From positions 62,001 to 126,000 of the forward strand of contig NZ_PIZM01000005.1 in NCBI RefSeq assembly GCF_002835465.1: a stretch of 64,000 nucleotides of DNA, given 5' to 3'. This DNA is from Psychromonas sp. psych-6C06. Its GTDB lineage: Bacteria > Pseudomonadota > Gammaproteobacteria > Enterobacterales > Psychromonadaceae. Position numbers and translations under genes: made by a program. Positions within the stretch are counted from its first letter, which is position 1. Every line of letters starts with the position of its first letter. Below are positions 8,805-18,766 of the stretch, one piece after another. The notes beneath the pieces are model-generated. The model was not told the origin of the DNA. It saw only the letters and a list, made by a program, of their open reading frames with translations, and did not search any database.

Positions 8805-9305
8805 ATGTTAGTAAAGCGGTCAATAAAAATTAGTTTTTTAATGCTCTATGTGGTGTTGTCTTCATGCCTTCAGGCATCGCAAAAAGCATTGTTAAATATC
8901 TCCTCTACATCTCAATCCGTTAACCAAGAGTTTTCGTTAAAGCAATTACAGCAATTGCCACAACAAAAAATTACCGCGCAACTTCCATGGTGTAATGAAG
9001 TGAATACCTATGAAGGACCACTTCTTGAAGATGTTTTTAAATTAGCAGGTATTCAAGGACGTTGGTTAACCTTTACCGGGTTAGATAATTATCAAATCTC
9101 TTTTGATTATAAGAGTATTAAAGAGTACAAGCCTATTTTGGCCTTACAACGCGATGGAGAATTGTTATCTATTAGGACTAAAGGGCCGTTATTATTGGTT
9201 TTACCCATTGATCAATACAGTGAATTAAATACACCGCTTTATCATGATTATATGGTCTGGCAATTGATAAAAATTGGGGTAGAAGATGTTAAGGGTAGCC
9301 TCTAA
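8805..9305 (+). CDS. Periplasmic oxidoreductase-like domain protein
   Basis: A 166-residue exported protein with a signal peptide of about 24 residues (cleavage near LQAS). The body resembles the molybdopterin-binding oxidoreductase (SUOX-type, PF00174) fold: FSLKQLQQLPQQKI, then YEGPLLEDVFKLAGI and the terminal HDYMVWQLIKIGVE. The catalytic cysteine of true sulfite oxidases is not present in the usual place, so it is more likely a ligand-binding relative than an enzyme. It overlaps the next gene, a membrane diguanylate cyclase, by 20 bases, which implies co-translation and a joint role, perhaps periplasmic sensing. Ribosome-binding site GGAGA. Confidence 0.7.
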   Translation: MLVKRSIKISFLMLYVVLSSCLQASQKALLNISSTSQSVNQEFSLKQLQQLPQQKITAQLPWCNEVNTYEGPLLEDVFKLAGIQGRWLTFTGLDNYQISFDYKSIKEYKPILALQRDGELLSIRTKGPLLLVLPIDQYSELNTPLYHDYMVWQLIKIGVEDVKGSL

Positions 9306-10374
9306 GCGGATTAAACGCAGTCATGTTTTAGTATTAACTGCAATTCTGTTTGTGACTTGCACCTCCATAAGTACCATCATGTTAATTAAAACCCATAATC
9401 TATTGTCATGGAGTGAGCGGGCTACTGGCCGTGCTTTGGTGCATTTGGTGGTAATGCAACAAGCATATTTATCCATTTTAGCATTGCATGAACATGTTGA
9501 TGATGACGGGGCGGATGCGGAGCTATTGAAACATTACGATTTAGCTTGGTCAGCCTATGAAACCCTAATTAATGGAACTCGTCATGCGTATTTTATGCAT
9601 GATCCACAGAACCTTGCTGATTTAAAAGTACATTTTAAAACTTTTAAAAAAAATGACCCCAAAAATAATGCATTGGTAAATGACAAATTACGTAATGCGT
9701 TACAACAAACACAGCAAGCTCATACCTACCTTCTTGGATTGCTAAATCATGAGTTTCAAGGTTTTGCTCGTCTGAATCATGAAAGAGATATTAAGTTGGT
9801 TAACATTAACCATGTGCTGGTAAGTAGCTTATTTGGGGTTAGTTTTAGCACTGGATTATTTCTATTTATTATCTTTCGTGATAGGCGACGCATGGCTTAC
9901 TTAGCTTATCATGATGCATTAACTGGTATTGCAAATCGTGTTTCGTTAAAAGAAAAAATTACTCAGTTACAAAATAACAAAGTAGATTTTTGCAGTCTAC
10001 TGATCGATATTGATGGCTTTAAATCAATTAATGATACCTATGGGCATGATATTGGAGATGAATTGTTAATTCATCTTGCTAATGAAATGAAAGCGGTTTG
10101 CGGTGAACGTCACTTTTTAGGACGATTAGGGGGAGATGAGTTTGCAATTGTTCACTTAGATAGACGTGGCATTGAGCAAATGTCGCAACAACTTTTAACG
10201 ATCACTGCAAACAAAATAGTCATTAAAGGTTGTCAATGCGATGTTGGCTTAAGCATTGGGATTAGTTGTGCCATGGCAGAGCATGAAAGTTGGGTGGATG
10301 TTTTAAAAAGTGCCGATGATGCAATGTATACAGCTAAAGAAAGAGGGGGAAATCAGTACCAAATGCATGAATAG
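9286..10374 (+). CDS. Membrane-anchored diguanylate cyclase (GGDEF)
   Basis: Makes cyclic di-GMP from two GTP. A membrane helix lies at about residues 12-34, a periplasmic sensor region of some 140 mostly helical residues follows, then a second helix at about 175-196 and a cytosolic GGDEF domain. The active-site motif RLGGDEF is intact (GGDEF at residues 282-286), and DIDGFKSINDTYGHDIGDEL is typical. The allosteric I-site (RxxD upstream of GGDEF) reads RHFL, so feedback inhibition by c-di-GMP is probably absent. No EAL domain. The gene overlaps the preceding periplasmic protein by 20 bases; that partner may set the sensor state. Confidence 0.88.
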   Translation: MLRVASKRIKRSHVLVLTAILFVTCTSISTIMLIKTHNLLSWSERATGRALVHLVVMQQAYLSILALHEHVDDDGADAELLKHYDLAWSAYETLINGTRHAYFMHDPQNLADLKVHFKTFKKNDPKNNALVNDKLRNALQQTQQAHTYLLGLLNHEFQGFARLNHERDIKLVNINHVLVSSLFGVSFSTGLFLFIIFRDRRRMAYLAYHDALTGIANRVSLKEKITQLQNNKVDFCSLLIDIDGFKSINDTYGHDIGDELLIHLANEMKAVCGERHFLGRLGGDEFAIVHLDRRGIEQMSQQLLTITANKIVIKGCQCDVGLSIGISCAMAEHESWVDVLKSADDAMYTAKERGGNQYQMHE

Positions 10375-10421
10375 GAATAGTCATGCTATTATGTCGCCAT
10401 AATTTTTAATGAGCGCTAAAT

Positions 10422-12467
10422 ATGATACCCAAAACAGCCCCTATCGCGAAAAAAAAATCACATATCCATGAAATTCATCAACATCAGCGTCAAGATAATT
10501 ACTTCTGGTTGCGTGATGATAACCGCCAATCCCCTGAAGTATTAAATTATTTAAAAGAAGAGAATAGTTATACGCAGGATCAGATGCTACCCCTGAAAGA
10601 GTTGCAGCAAGAACTTTATGAAGAAATGGTGGCACGTCAAGAGCCTGAACTTGAATCGGTTCCCTATTTTAAGAAAGGTTTCTGGTATCTTTCACGCTTT
10701 GATGAAGGTAAAGACTATAGTGTTTATTGCCGTTATAAAGGCACTATGGAAGCTCCTGAAGAGGTGTTTTTAGATTGTAATCAACGGGCGGATGGCCATG
10801 AATATTACCAATTAGGGGATTTAACGCTTTCGCCTAATTCTATGTTGCTCGCCTATTCAGAAGACACCGTTAGTCGCCGTCAATATCGTTTACGTTTTAA
10901 AGATTTGCAAACCGGTCGAGATCTGGATGATGTGATTGAAGATGTTTCTGCTGTAGTCTGGGCAAATGACAATAAAACCATTTTTTATGTTAAAAAACAT
11001 CCAGAAACCCTATTGCCTTATCGGGTCTACCGTCATCAATTAGGTGATGACGCTTGCGATGATGTGCTCGTTTATGAAGAGTTAGATGATACTTTTTATG
11101 TCAATATTTATAAAACTCGATCTGAGCAATATTTGGTTATCTGCATCGATAGTACGCAAACTTCAGAGTGTTTATTACTGGATGCTAATCAACCAGAGGA
11201 ACAGTTTGTTGCCTTTTTACCGCGTCAGCGTGATCATGAATACAGCATCGACCATTTCCAGAATAAATTTTATATTCGCACTAATAATAGCGGTAAAAAC
11301 TTTGCGTTAAAAACGTCAACACAGCCAACGCAAACCGATTGTAATAGATGGGAAACCCTTATTGAGGCGCGAGATGATACCTTGCTAGAGGGCTATGAGT
11401 TACTTAATGAATGGTTAATTGTTGAAGAGCGTTATGCCGGTTTACCGCAACTGCGCCAAATTAATCATCAGACAGGTGAATCTCAAACACTCTGCTTTAA
11501 CGATCCGGTTTACACTGTGTTTAGCCATTACAATCCCGATCCTGATACGACTAAGTTTCGTTATCAATACACCTCCTTTACGACACCATCTACAGTTTTT
11601 GAACTCGACCTTGAAACAGGTAATACAACGCTCTTAAAACAGAGTGAAGTGATGGGCGAGTTTGATAGCCAACATTATCAAAGTGAGCGAGTGTGGGTTG
11701 TTGCCCGTGATGGTATCAAGGTGCCGGTATCATTGGTTTACCATAAGCAACACTTTAATCATCAAAATTCTTTGCTGGTTTATGCTTACGGCTCTTATGG
11801 CTACAGCATGGATATCGGTTTTAGCAGTGCTAACTTAAGCCTTTTAGATCGTGGCTTTGTATATGCTGTCGCGCATATTCGTGGTGGCGAAGAGTTAGGG
11901 CGAGATTGGTATGAACAGGGCAAGTTACTTAAAAAACAAAATACCTTTAATGATTTTGTCGATGTCTCTAAAAGTTTAGTAGAGCAAGGTTACGGCGATA
12001 AAAATCGCGTATTTGCTATGGGAGGCAGTGCTGGTGGCTTACTAATGGGGGCTGTCATTAATCAAGCGCCTGAAATATATAAAGGTGTCATAGCAGCTGT
12101 TCCTTTTGTTGATGTTGTGTCAACCATGTTAGATGAATCGATTCCATTAACCACCGGTGAATACGATGAGTGGGGGAATCCGAATGAGAAAACCTACTAC
12201 GAATATATGCTTTCCTATAGTCCTTATGATCAAGTAAGCGAGCAGCATTATCCAAATATGTTAGTAACTACTGGCTTACATGACTCGCAAGTTCAGTACT
12301 GGGAGCCTGCAAAATGGGTGGCTAAATTACGTGACTTAAAAACGGATGATAATCAGCTGTTGTTATATACCGATATGGAAGCGGGACATGGTGGTAAATC
12401 AGGAAGATTCAAGCATTTTGAAGATACCGCGCGCGAGTTTGCTTTTTTGGTTAATTTGTCAGGCTAA
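10422..12467 (+). CDS. ptrB: Oligopeptidase B (protease II)
   Basis: Cytosolic serine peptidase of family S9A that cuts short peptides after Arg and Lys. The 681-residue protein has the N-terminal beta-propeller (about 70-400) and the C-terminal alpha/beta-hydrolase domain. The catalytic triad is visible as Ser536 in GGSAGG, Asp621 in GLHDSQV and His656 in AGHGGKSGRF. The acidic residues around MLDESIPLTTGEYDEWGNP, which give oligopeptidase B its basic P1 preference, are present. The N-terminal DNYFWLRDD pattern is typical. No signal peptide, as expected. It is a single gene ended by a shared bidirectional terminator. Confidence 0.94.
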   Translation: MIPKTAPIAKKKSHIHEIHQHQRQDNYFWLRDDNRQSPEVLNYLKEENSYTQDQMLPLKELQQELYEEMVARQEPELESVPYFKKGFWYLSRFDEGKDYSVYCRYKGTMEAPEEVFLDCNQRADGHEYYQLGDLTLSPNSMLLAYSEDTVSRRQYRLRFKDLQTGRDLDDVIEDVSAVVWANDNKTIFYVKKHPETLLPYRVYRHQLGDDACDDVLVYEELDDTFYVNIYKTRSEQYLVICIDSTQTSECLLLDANQPEEQFVAFLPRQRDHEYSIDHFQNKFYIRTNNSGKNFALKTSTQPTQTDCNRWETLIEARDDTLLEGYELLNEWLIVEERYAGLPQLRQINHQTGESQTLCFNDPVYTVFSHYNPDPDTTKFRYQYTSFTTPSTVFELDLETGNTTLLKQSEVMGEFDSQHYQSERVWVVARDGIKVPVSLVYHKQHFNHQNSLLVYAYGSYGYSMDIGFSSANLSLLDRGFVYAVAHIRGGEELGRDWYEQGKLLKKQNTFNDFVDVSKSLVEQGYGDKNRVFAMGGSAGGLLMGAVINQAPEIYKGVIAAVPFVDVVSTMLDESIPLTTGEYDEWGNPNEKTYYEYMLSYSPYDQVSEQHYPNMLVTTGLHDSQVQYWEPAKWVAKLRDLKTDDNQLLLYTDMEAGHGGKSGRFKHFEDTAREFAFLVNLSG

Positions 12468-12481
12468 TTTTTAGTAAACAT

Positions 12482-12507
12482 AAAAAAACGCCCCTCGGGG
12501 CGTTTGT
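12482..12507. terminator. Bidirectional terminator between ptrB and RRM gene
   Basis: AACGCCCC-TC-GGGGCGTT forms a strong GC stem flanked by an A-run on the left and TTTG on the right, so it can serve both converging genes. Confidence 0.85.
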
Positions 12508-12531
12508 TATATTGATGCCTGTTCTTACAAA

Positions 12532-13020
12532 CTAAGCTTCTGCACCTTTAGGCTCTTCAGTGCGAGGAGTACGTTCATTTGCTTCACGTACTTTAAGAGA
12601 GCGATCTTGGAACTCTTTCTCATTTAATGCTTCAATTGCTTGTTGTGCATCTTTTTCTGGCATCTCTACAAAACCAAACCCACGACGTTTACCTGTATGT
12701 TTGTCTTTCATAAGGCGCACAGAGAGTACTTTTCCTTGTTCAGCAAAAAGAGTGCGAATCGCCATCTCGTTTGCACGGTAAGGTAAGTTACCTACGTAAA
12801 GTGTGGTAGTGGCAAAATCACCATCATTGCTTGGGGTAGCTTTAGAGCTCGAAGAACTTGATGACTTCCCTGTTTTGATGAATTGAATCGCAAGTCCTGT
12901 TGCGATAGCGCCAATGGCAAAAGAAATTTCAGCTGAAATAGGTAAAGCGGTGAAATTAATAATGATAAAACCTAAAATCGCAACGGCGATAGAAAGCAAG
13001 ATTGAAGTGTTTGACTTCAT
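12532..13020 (-). CDS. Membrane-anchored RRM RNA-binding protein
   Basis: A 162-residue protein with two hydrophobic segments at about residues 7-25 and 30-47, a Ser-rich linker (about 52-60), and one RRM domain at about 70-150. The RRM keeps both RNA-contact motifs, RNP2 (LYVGNL) and RNP1 (RGFGFVEM), in the form seen in bacterial glycine-rich RNA-binding proteins. The C-terminus is charged and disordered. The combination would place the RRM at the cytoplasmic face of the membrane. Related anchored RRM proteins occur in marine gammaproteobacteria, but I know no established function. It is followed by a strong terminator and preceded by a 490-bp gene-free region. Confidence 0.85.
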   Translation of the reverse strand: MKSNTSILLSIAVAILGFIIINFTALPISAEISFAIGAIATGLAIQFIKTGKSSSSSSSKATPSNDGDFATTTLYVGNLPYRANEMAIRTLFAEQGKVLSVRLMKDKHTGKRRGFGFVEMPEKDAQQAIEALNEKEFQDRSLKVREANERTPRTEEPKGAEA

Positions 13021-13510
13021 AATAAAATAACCTCAAAGGTAAAAATGAATATGTATAAATAGGAATTACTAAATCAACTTTTTCAAAGGATTTGTAGAAA
13101 ATATAACCAGTACATGTCTGATTGCGCTACGTTTAATCATCCTCAAAAAAGCAAACATATTGTAAGCTAATTATTTTTCTTTCGTTAACTTCTTTAACAA
13201 AATGAGATTTAGGTAGACTACTAACACCCCTATTTTGTGAAATAGGGCACGCTTAAAGAATCTACAATATTTCTATTTTTATATTCCTATCTCTTTATTG
13301 GTAGGTTATGTAAGCCATTTTTTCTTTAGGAGTGTTAATTCACTCAAAGAATATAAGTTTACTGATCAAATTTATCGCTACTGGGGATTAAAATTTGTTA
13401 TAGTTAGGCCCCTTTTAACTTCTAAGATAAGGCGTTTATATTAAATAAAACATGAGGTTACGTTAGTTCTTGTTTGTTAATATGAGTGTTGCTAATACAA
13501 GGAGTGTATT
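13021..13510. other. 490-bp gene-free region
   Basis: This lies between the divergent RRM gene and the first DUF2298 gene and must hold both promoters. It is AT-rich with no ORF of substance. A short inverted pair, CCCTATTTTGTGAAATAGGG, is visible near 13229-13248. The RRM gene may have a long leader, but nothing I can see proves a cold-shock element. Confidence 0.4.
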
Positions 13511-15568
13511 ATGCACTTAATCTTTCTATTTTTAATGGTATTGATTATTACCATTAATTTCTCAGCGATTGCGCTTTTTGCAACACGTTGGGTTAGTCAT
13601 TATGCATTGGCAAAAATAAGTGGATTATTATTGCTGTGTTTAACGCTATTTTTTATTGAACACTTTATCGGCTTAGGTAATCTCAATTGGTTATGGCCGA
13701 TATCAACCTGCTTTTCACTATTTTACCTCGCTAAAAATAAAACAACTTTATTTAAGCAGCATAAAACCTGTGAGTTGGTGTTCTTCATTGGCCTTGTTTA
13801 TGGATTAATGTGGCGTTTAGCTTTTCCCGATATTAATGGCCAGTCGGAAGACTTAACCGACCTTGCTTTTTTAAGTAGCTATTACCCTGGGCACACATTA
13901 CCCGCAGTGGATAACTGGTTACCTCCCTACAGCTTTAACTTCTATTATGCGTTTCAACATTACTGTGGCGCATTGCTCGGACGCTGGTTAGCTCTGCCGA
14001 TTGGCATGACTTACAACGTCGCCTTTGCTGTGTTACTGGCATTCTTAGTAAGCATGGTGTGGAGCATTGCTTCACTAGCAACCTCAAAATACTTACCTCG
14101 TGTGTTGTTGGTGGTTGCTGTGGTGATGGGGGGATCTGGCATTAGTGCATTTGTTCCTTTTATGTACCAAGCTAATGCGAAAGATGCGGGGGGGCAGAGT
14201 TATGAGTCGCTTAGCCGTCTATGGTCAAGCGTGCGTTTTATTGGTATGTACGATAAAAATGTCAGTACCGACTTTGGTAAAAGCTTAGTGGGTATTGAAT
14301 CGACTGAAAAAGCACCACAAAATCCTGATTTACCGATAGAAACAATTGGTTATTTAACGATGCAGGGGGATTTTCACCCGCCATTAGGTGGGTTCTTGCT
14401 AGTGTTGATCGCAATATGTGCGATTCTCTTAATTGAGCAACCTCGTGCTTATCCCATTAACCCCAATGCGCCCCCTACTAAAGGAGCCTATCAAGCTATC
14501 TTAGTAGCAACCGGCCCGTTGATGTGGATAACAAATACTTGGGTGCTTCCTCTGCAGTCGATATTAGTGTTTGCATGGATTGCCTACCGTTGTATCAGAA
14601 AATTATCGGTTAATTGGACAGCAATAATATTAGGTGGCTTAATTCCACTGTTTTTGATGTTGCCATTTCTAAACGAGTTTACGCGTAGTGCGTTGTCTTT
14701 ATCCATTGGCTTGGTGAGCAGTGAACTACGCACTCCGTTTGTTTCTGGTTTATTACTACTTTGGCCACAGTTATTACTACTTGCAATAGGTGCATACCTT
14801 GGGCGTAAACAACCGATCATCTGGTTATTTGTGGTCACTTTTACGCTGTTTTTAATCGCTTCAGAACTATTTTTTGTTGATGATCCGATGGGCGGGTTAT
14901 ATGAGCGATTTAATACCACTTTAAAATGGTGGTCTTGGTTACAGGTTGCCGTTGTTGTGTCGTTATCAACGCTATTTATGGCAAGCAAAAATCGTATCGT
15001 GCGTGGCGTTAATTTGATTGTCCTATTTGCCCTTGCTAGCTATGCACTGGAATTAGCTTATTACTTTAATAAAACCAGTAAACCTTCTCGTGGCAAATTA
15101 AAGGGGGATTACTTCCTGACAAAAGATCAAATCAAAAAGCAGACTCTAGAGTATCTTATCTCTGCTCCTTATGGTGTTGTCCTAGAAGGGATTGATAATG
15201 CTGCTTATGGCAAAACATCAAGCTTTGCACTGTTTAGTAATAAGTCTTCTCTAGTTGGTTGGCACTCACATGAGTCTCAATGGCGAGGGCATCCAGCCTT
15301 TATTAATCAGCGTGGTAGTGATGCGCGTGCTTTCTATCAGGGGGAGCTTGAAAATAGCCTTGCATGGTTACAACAAAACCGCGTTACTTATATTGTTTGG
15401 TCACAAGAAGACAGTACCCGAGCAAAACAACAGAACACCAGACAACGAATTCACTCACGTATCCATTTGCAATACCATTGGGTGGCTATTCAAAAGTATG
15501 GATACGAAGAGTACGGCATTTGGGTTTTAAAAGATCCTAAAATGCAAAAAAATAGCACTAAAGGTTAA
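13511..15568 (+). CDS. Polytopic DUF2298-type membrane protein, copy 1
   Basis: A 685-residue membrane protein with many hydrophobic helices and a C-terminal soluble domain of about 140 residues. The family call rests on the YYY region NFYYAFQHYCGALLGRWL (near 145-162), seen in DUF2298 (Chlor_Arch_YYY) proteins, and on an acidic first-loop motif (EDLTDLAFLSSY) of the kind GT-C glycosyltransferases use. It is paralogous to the next gene over its whole length: both have FFIEHFIGLG, LNWLWP and PPLGGF. Function is not established for the family; a lipid-linked sugar transferase is likely from the neighbours (GtrB, GtrA). Ribosome-binding site GGAG, nine bases to the next gene. Confidence 0.75.
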   Translation: MHLIFLFLMVLIITINFSAIALFATRWVSHYALAKISGLLLLCLTLFFIEHFIGLGNLNWLWPISTCFSLFYLAKNKTTLFKQHKTCELVFFIGLVYGLMWRLAFPDINGQSEDLTDLAFLSSYYPGHTLPAVDNWLPPYSFNFYYAFQHYCGALLGRWLALPIGMTYNVAFAVLLAFLVSMVWSIASLATSKYLPRVLLVVAVVMGGSGISAFVPFMYQANAKDAGGQSYESLSRLWSSVRFIGMYDKNVSTDFGKSLVGIESTEKAPQNPDLPIETIGYLTMQGDFHPPLGGFLLVLIAICAILLIEQPRAYPINPNAPPTKGAYQAILVATGPLMWITNTWVLPLQSILVFAWIAYRCIRKLSVNWTAIILGGLIPLFLMLPFLNEFTRSALSLSIGLVSSELRTPFVSGLLLLWPQLLLLAIGAYLGRKQPIIWLFVVTFTLFLIASELFFVDDPMGGLYERFNTTLKWWSWLQVAVVVSLSTLFMASKNRIVRGVNLIVLFALASYALELAYYFNKTSKPSRGKLKGDYFLTKDQIKKQTLEYLISAPYGVVLEGIDNAAYGKTSSFALFSNKSSLVGWHSHESQWRGHPAFINQRGSDARAFYQGELENSLAWLQQNRVTYIVWSQEDSTRAKQQNTRQRIHSRIHLQYHWVAIQKYGYEEYGIWVLKDPKMQKNSTKG

Positions 15569-15577
15569 GGATTTAAC

Positions 15578-17656
15578 ATGCAAACTATCTACTTAGTACT
15601 GACAATGGGGCTGTTATGGCTGAATATCGCCGGCCTAACCCTTGCCAGTTATCGCTTTTTACCAGATCACCATTTAGCGCGTTCGACGGGCATTATTGTG
15701 GTCTGTTTAGTGCTTTTTTTCATTGAGCATTTTATTGGTCTGGGCAGTTTAAATTGGTTATGGCCATTTAGTAGTGCACTGTCGCTACTTCTGGTTTATA
15801 AGCACCACGCATTGCCCGCTGAAAAACGTTTTTGGCGTTCAGAGTTATTATTCGCGATGGTGTTTTTCTACAGCTTTGCGTGGCGCTATAGTTACCCAAC
15901 TATCTACCCATCATCTGAGCGAATTACCGATCTTTACTTTATTAGTAACTACTTACCGGGTAATACCTTACCGCCTATTGATAACTGGAATCCGCCACAC
16001 GCTTTCGATTTTTATTATGCCTTTCAGCATTATGCTGCGGCTCTTATCGGTCGTGTTTTAAACTTTGACCCCGGCACCACTTATAATGTCGCTTTTGGTT
16101 TGATCATGGCGTTAAGTATCACCCTTGCATGGTCGGTTGCGAGTAAATTTATTAAAAGTCGCGCCCTTAAAGTATTACTTGTTGCCACTATGGTCTTTGG
16201 TGGAACAGGTATTTCGCCCCTTGCACATATCGCCTTTAATGGCGTAGAAGGGCCGAAAAATGATAGTGAGCAGGAAGCGTCGAGTTATAAACATAGACAA
16301 GCAACCGATGCCTTTAAAATGCTTATTTATAGCGCGCGCTTTGTGGGATCGCGAGAAGATGTCAATTTAGATGAGTTACATAATGCGAATGATTGGTCGC
16401 GTACCATTTTCCCATCTACGACGCCTGATCCATTACCGAGTAGTAATTGGGAACCTCGCGAGCTGCCAATGGAAAACTTTGGTTATCAGTTCTTTGTTGG
16501 GGACTACCATCCGCCATTAGGTGGCTTCTTCCTCTTGCTGTTTACGCTTGCATTACTCGCCGCTATTGAGCGTGGCGTGCAAGTTAAGCTATTACAAGCA
16601 TTATTAGGTCTAAGTGTGCCTGTGATGATTATTACCAATACTTGGACGTTCCCACTTCAAGGTCTGTTATTAATGGGCTGGGTCGCTTATCGCTACTGGG
16701 ATAAAAAAGTGGTCAATTGGGATTGGTTAATTGGGGGAGGGCTGCTGGCAGGTATGCTGATTTATCCTTTCTTCACCGATTTTGCTAATGGCTCATTAAG
16801 CACACCGGTGAAACTGGTGACTGGTTTTGATCATACCCCTATTTCGCGCTTTTTAGTGTTATTGTGGCCATTATTATTACTTATTGTAATGGGACTGTTT
16901 GAACCTAAATATCGCAAATGGAGCATCACCATTGCACTCACATTTGCCTTTATGTTGTTTGTTTCTGAAATGATTTACATTGACGATCCAACTGAGGGTA
17001 AGTACCTACGTACCAACAGTGTGATGAAGTGGTGGGGTTGGATCTATGTCGGCGGTATTATTTCACTCGGTGCAGTTTGTTTAGGATCGAGCAAAAAGTG
17101 GATCCGTTGGTCAACCATTGTCGTTTTATTGTTAGTGAACGTTTACGCCTATGATGTTGCGCGCCATTGGATATACTCAAGTAAAGGTGCAATGGGTAAA
17201 CTTTCTGGGCATGCTTGGTATACTGCCGATGGTAGTCATCGAGACATGTTTAATTATTTACAAGCGCAGCCCTTTGGTGTGTTGCTGGAAAACTTACCTG
17301 ATAACGCTTATATGAACTCTAGTATTTATGCGCTATTTAATGACAAAGCGGTATTGTTGGGGTGGCCTTCACACCTTCGCACTTGGCATGGTGATGTGCC
17401 ACAGGTTTGGAACTTAACCAATGAAATTAGACTCTTTTATCAAGGTAAATTAGCCAATTCTGCGGACTGGTTACAAGCAAATAAAGTTAATTATGTTATC
17501 TTAGAGCGTCATCAAGATGCGGGCAGTTTTGAGTTAATTGATCAGCAAATTAAAGCAGATTACACATGGCAACGTTTTAGCCCACAACACCAAACGGCAA
17601 AAGGAATTTGGACACGTAAGGTGTTGTTTGAAAATCAAGAAGATATACGCCAGTAA
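15578..17656 (+). CDS. Polytopic DUF2298-type membrane protein, copy 2
   Basis: A 692-residue paralogue of the preceding gene. Shared marks are the acidic loop (SERITDLYFISNYLPG), the FYYAFQHYAAALIGR region, the YHPPLGGFF segment and a C-terminal soluble domain with a tyrosine-rich end. The acidic D in the loop and the Tyr cluster probably form the lipid-sugar site, but this is inferred from GT-C family logic and not proven. After it, at 17683-17703, TGGCAC and GTGCCA form a hairpin before the GtrB-type gene, which may lower expression of the genes that follow. The tandem copies may use different acceptors or work as a pair. Confidence 0.75.
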   Translation: MQTIYLVLTMGLLWLNIAGLTLASYRFLPDHHLARSTGIIVVCLVLFFIEHFIGLGSLNWLWPFSSALSLLLVYKHHALPAEKRFWRSELLFAMVFFYSFAWRYSYPTIYPSSERITDLYFISNYLPGNTLPPIDNWNPPHAFDFYYAFQHYAAALIGRVLNFDPGTTYNVAFGLIMALSITLAWSVASKFIKSRALKVLLVATMVFGGTGISPLAHIAFNGVEGPKNDSEQEASSYKHRQATDAFKMLIYSARFVGSREDVNLDELHNANDWSRTIFPSTTPDPLPSSNWEPRELPMENFGYQFFVGDYHPPLGGFFLLLFTLALLAAIERGVQVKLLQALLGLSVPVMIITNTWTFPLQGLLLMGWVAYRYWDKKVVNWDWLIGGGLLAGMLIYPFFTDFANGSLSTPVKLVTGFDHTPISRFLVLLWPLLLLIVMGLFEPKYRKWSITIALTFAFMLFVSEMIYIDDPTEGKYLRTNSVMKWWGWIYVGGIISLGAVCLGSSKKWIRWSTIVVLLLVNVYAYDVARHWIYSSKGAMGKLSGHAWYTADGSHRDMFNYLQAQPFGVLLENLPDNAYMNSSIYALFNDKAVLLGWPSHLRTWHGDVPQVWNLTNEIRLFYQGKLANSADWLQANKVNYVILERHQDAGSFELIDQQIKADYTWQRFSPQHQTAKGIWTRKVLFENQEDIRQ

Positions 17657-17765
17657 TAGTATTTACTGGACTTTATAAATGGTGGCACTCTTGAGTGGTG
17701 CCATTTAGGACGCGTTTTATATGAATAACAACGACCTAAATAATGACAACTAAAGGAATAGTTTT

Positions 17766-18761
17766 ATGGTAGTTAATCCAGAATTAAGCATTGTAGTGTG
17801 CGTTTTAAATGAAGAAGAGAGTATTGATCTTTTTCTTGACGCCGTTACCCCTTTTATTGAGCAATCAGTAAACTCTTACGAGATTGTATTTGTTAATGAT
17901 GGCAGTACCGACCGTACCCTTGAGATAATTAAAGAGCGTGTCGCCGATCCTGAGCGACACGTCAAACTGGTTAACCTTTCTCGTAACTTTGGTAAAGATA
18001 CCGCATTAACTGCGGGTCTCGACTACGCCAAAGGTCAGGCGGTGATTCCGATGGATGTTGATCTACAAGATCCACCTGACTTGATCCCTGAAATGGTGAA
18101 AAAATGGCGTGAAGGTGCCGACTCAGTGATTGCGGTGCGTAAAGACCGAAGTGACGACGGCATCGTTAAACGTAAAACAGCAACGGCATTTTACAAAATA
18201 ATTGGCCGCATGAGTAAAGTCGATATGCCACAAAATGCCGGTGACTATCGTCTTGTCGACCGAAAGGTTGTCGATGTGTTACAAAAAATGCCAGAAAAAG
18301 CACGTTTTATGAAAGGCTTATTCGCATTTCCGGGATTCACGAAAGACTACGTTTATTACAGTCGCCCTGCACGTGTTGCCGGCACGACAAAGTGGAACTA
18401 TTGGAAGTTATGGAACTTTGCTTTGGATGGTATCTTCTCATTCTCAACCGCACCACTAAGAATCTGGACGTATGCCGGTGTATGTGTAGGTTTTGCATCA
18501 CTTGCTTATTTAACCTTCGTGATTATCAAAACCTTAGTCTTTGGTGTTGATGTACCGGGTTACGCATCGTTGATCACCCTTATTCTGTTTTTCAGCAGTT
18601 TAAACCTGATTGGTATTGGTGTGTTAGGTGAATATATCGGGCGTATTTTTGAAGAGGTGAAAAACCGTCCGCTTTACGTTATCGAAGGTTATTACGGTCA
18701 TGAAGAACAGGATCAAACGGTTACTCAACCTGCCTCCCGTGTTCGCCAAAAAATAGAATAA
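17766..18761 (+). CDS. GtrB-type polyprenyl-phosphate glycosyltransferase (GT2)
   Basis: Transfers a sugar from a nucleotide donor to undecaprenyl phosphate on the cytosolic side. The GT-A domain (residues 1-225) shows LSIVVCVLNEEESI, the VNDGSTD motif, and the metal-binding DVDLQDPP. Two C-terminal membrane helices follow (about 235-260 and 268-295), with the GEYIGRIFEEVKNRP motif typical of GtrB/ArnC/DPM1-like enzymes. Length 331 is normal. The next gene, GtrA-type, starts five bases on, the classical GtrA-GtrB pair. Which sugar is used cannot be read from the sequence. Confidence 0.88.
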   Translation: MVVNPELSIVVCVLNEEESIDLFLDAVTPFIEQSVNSYEIVFVNDGSTDRTLEIIKERVADPERHVKLVNLSRNFGKDTALTAGLDYAKGQAVIPMDVDLQDPPDLIPEMVKKWREGADSVIAVRKDRSDDGIVKRKTATAFYKIIGRMSKVDMPQNAGDYRLVDRKVVDVLQKMPEKARFMKGLFAFPGFTKDYVYYSRPARVAGTTKWNYWKLWNFALDGIFSFSTAPLRIWTYAGVCVGFASLAYLTFVIIKTLVFGVDVPGYASLITLILFFSSLNLIGIGVLGEYIGRIFEEVKNRPLYVIEGYYGHEEQDQTVTQPASRVRQKIE

Positions 18762-18766
18762 TCACC

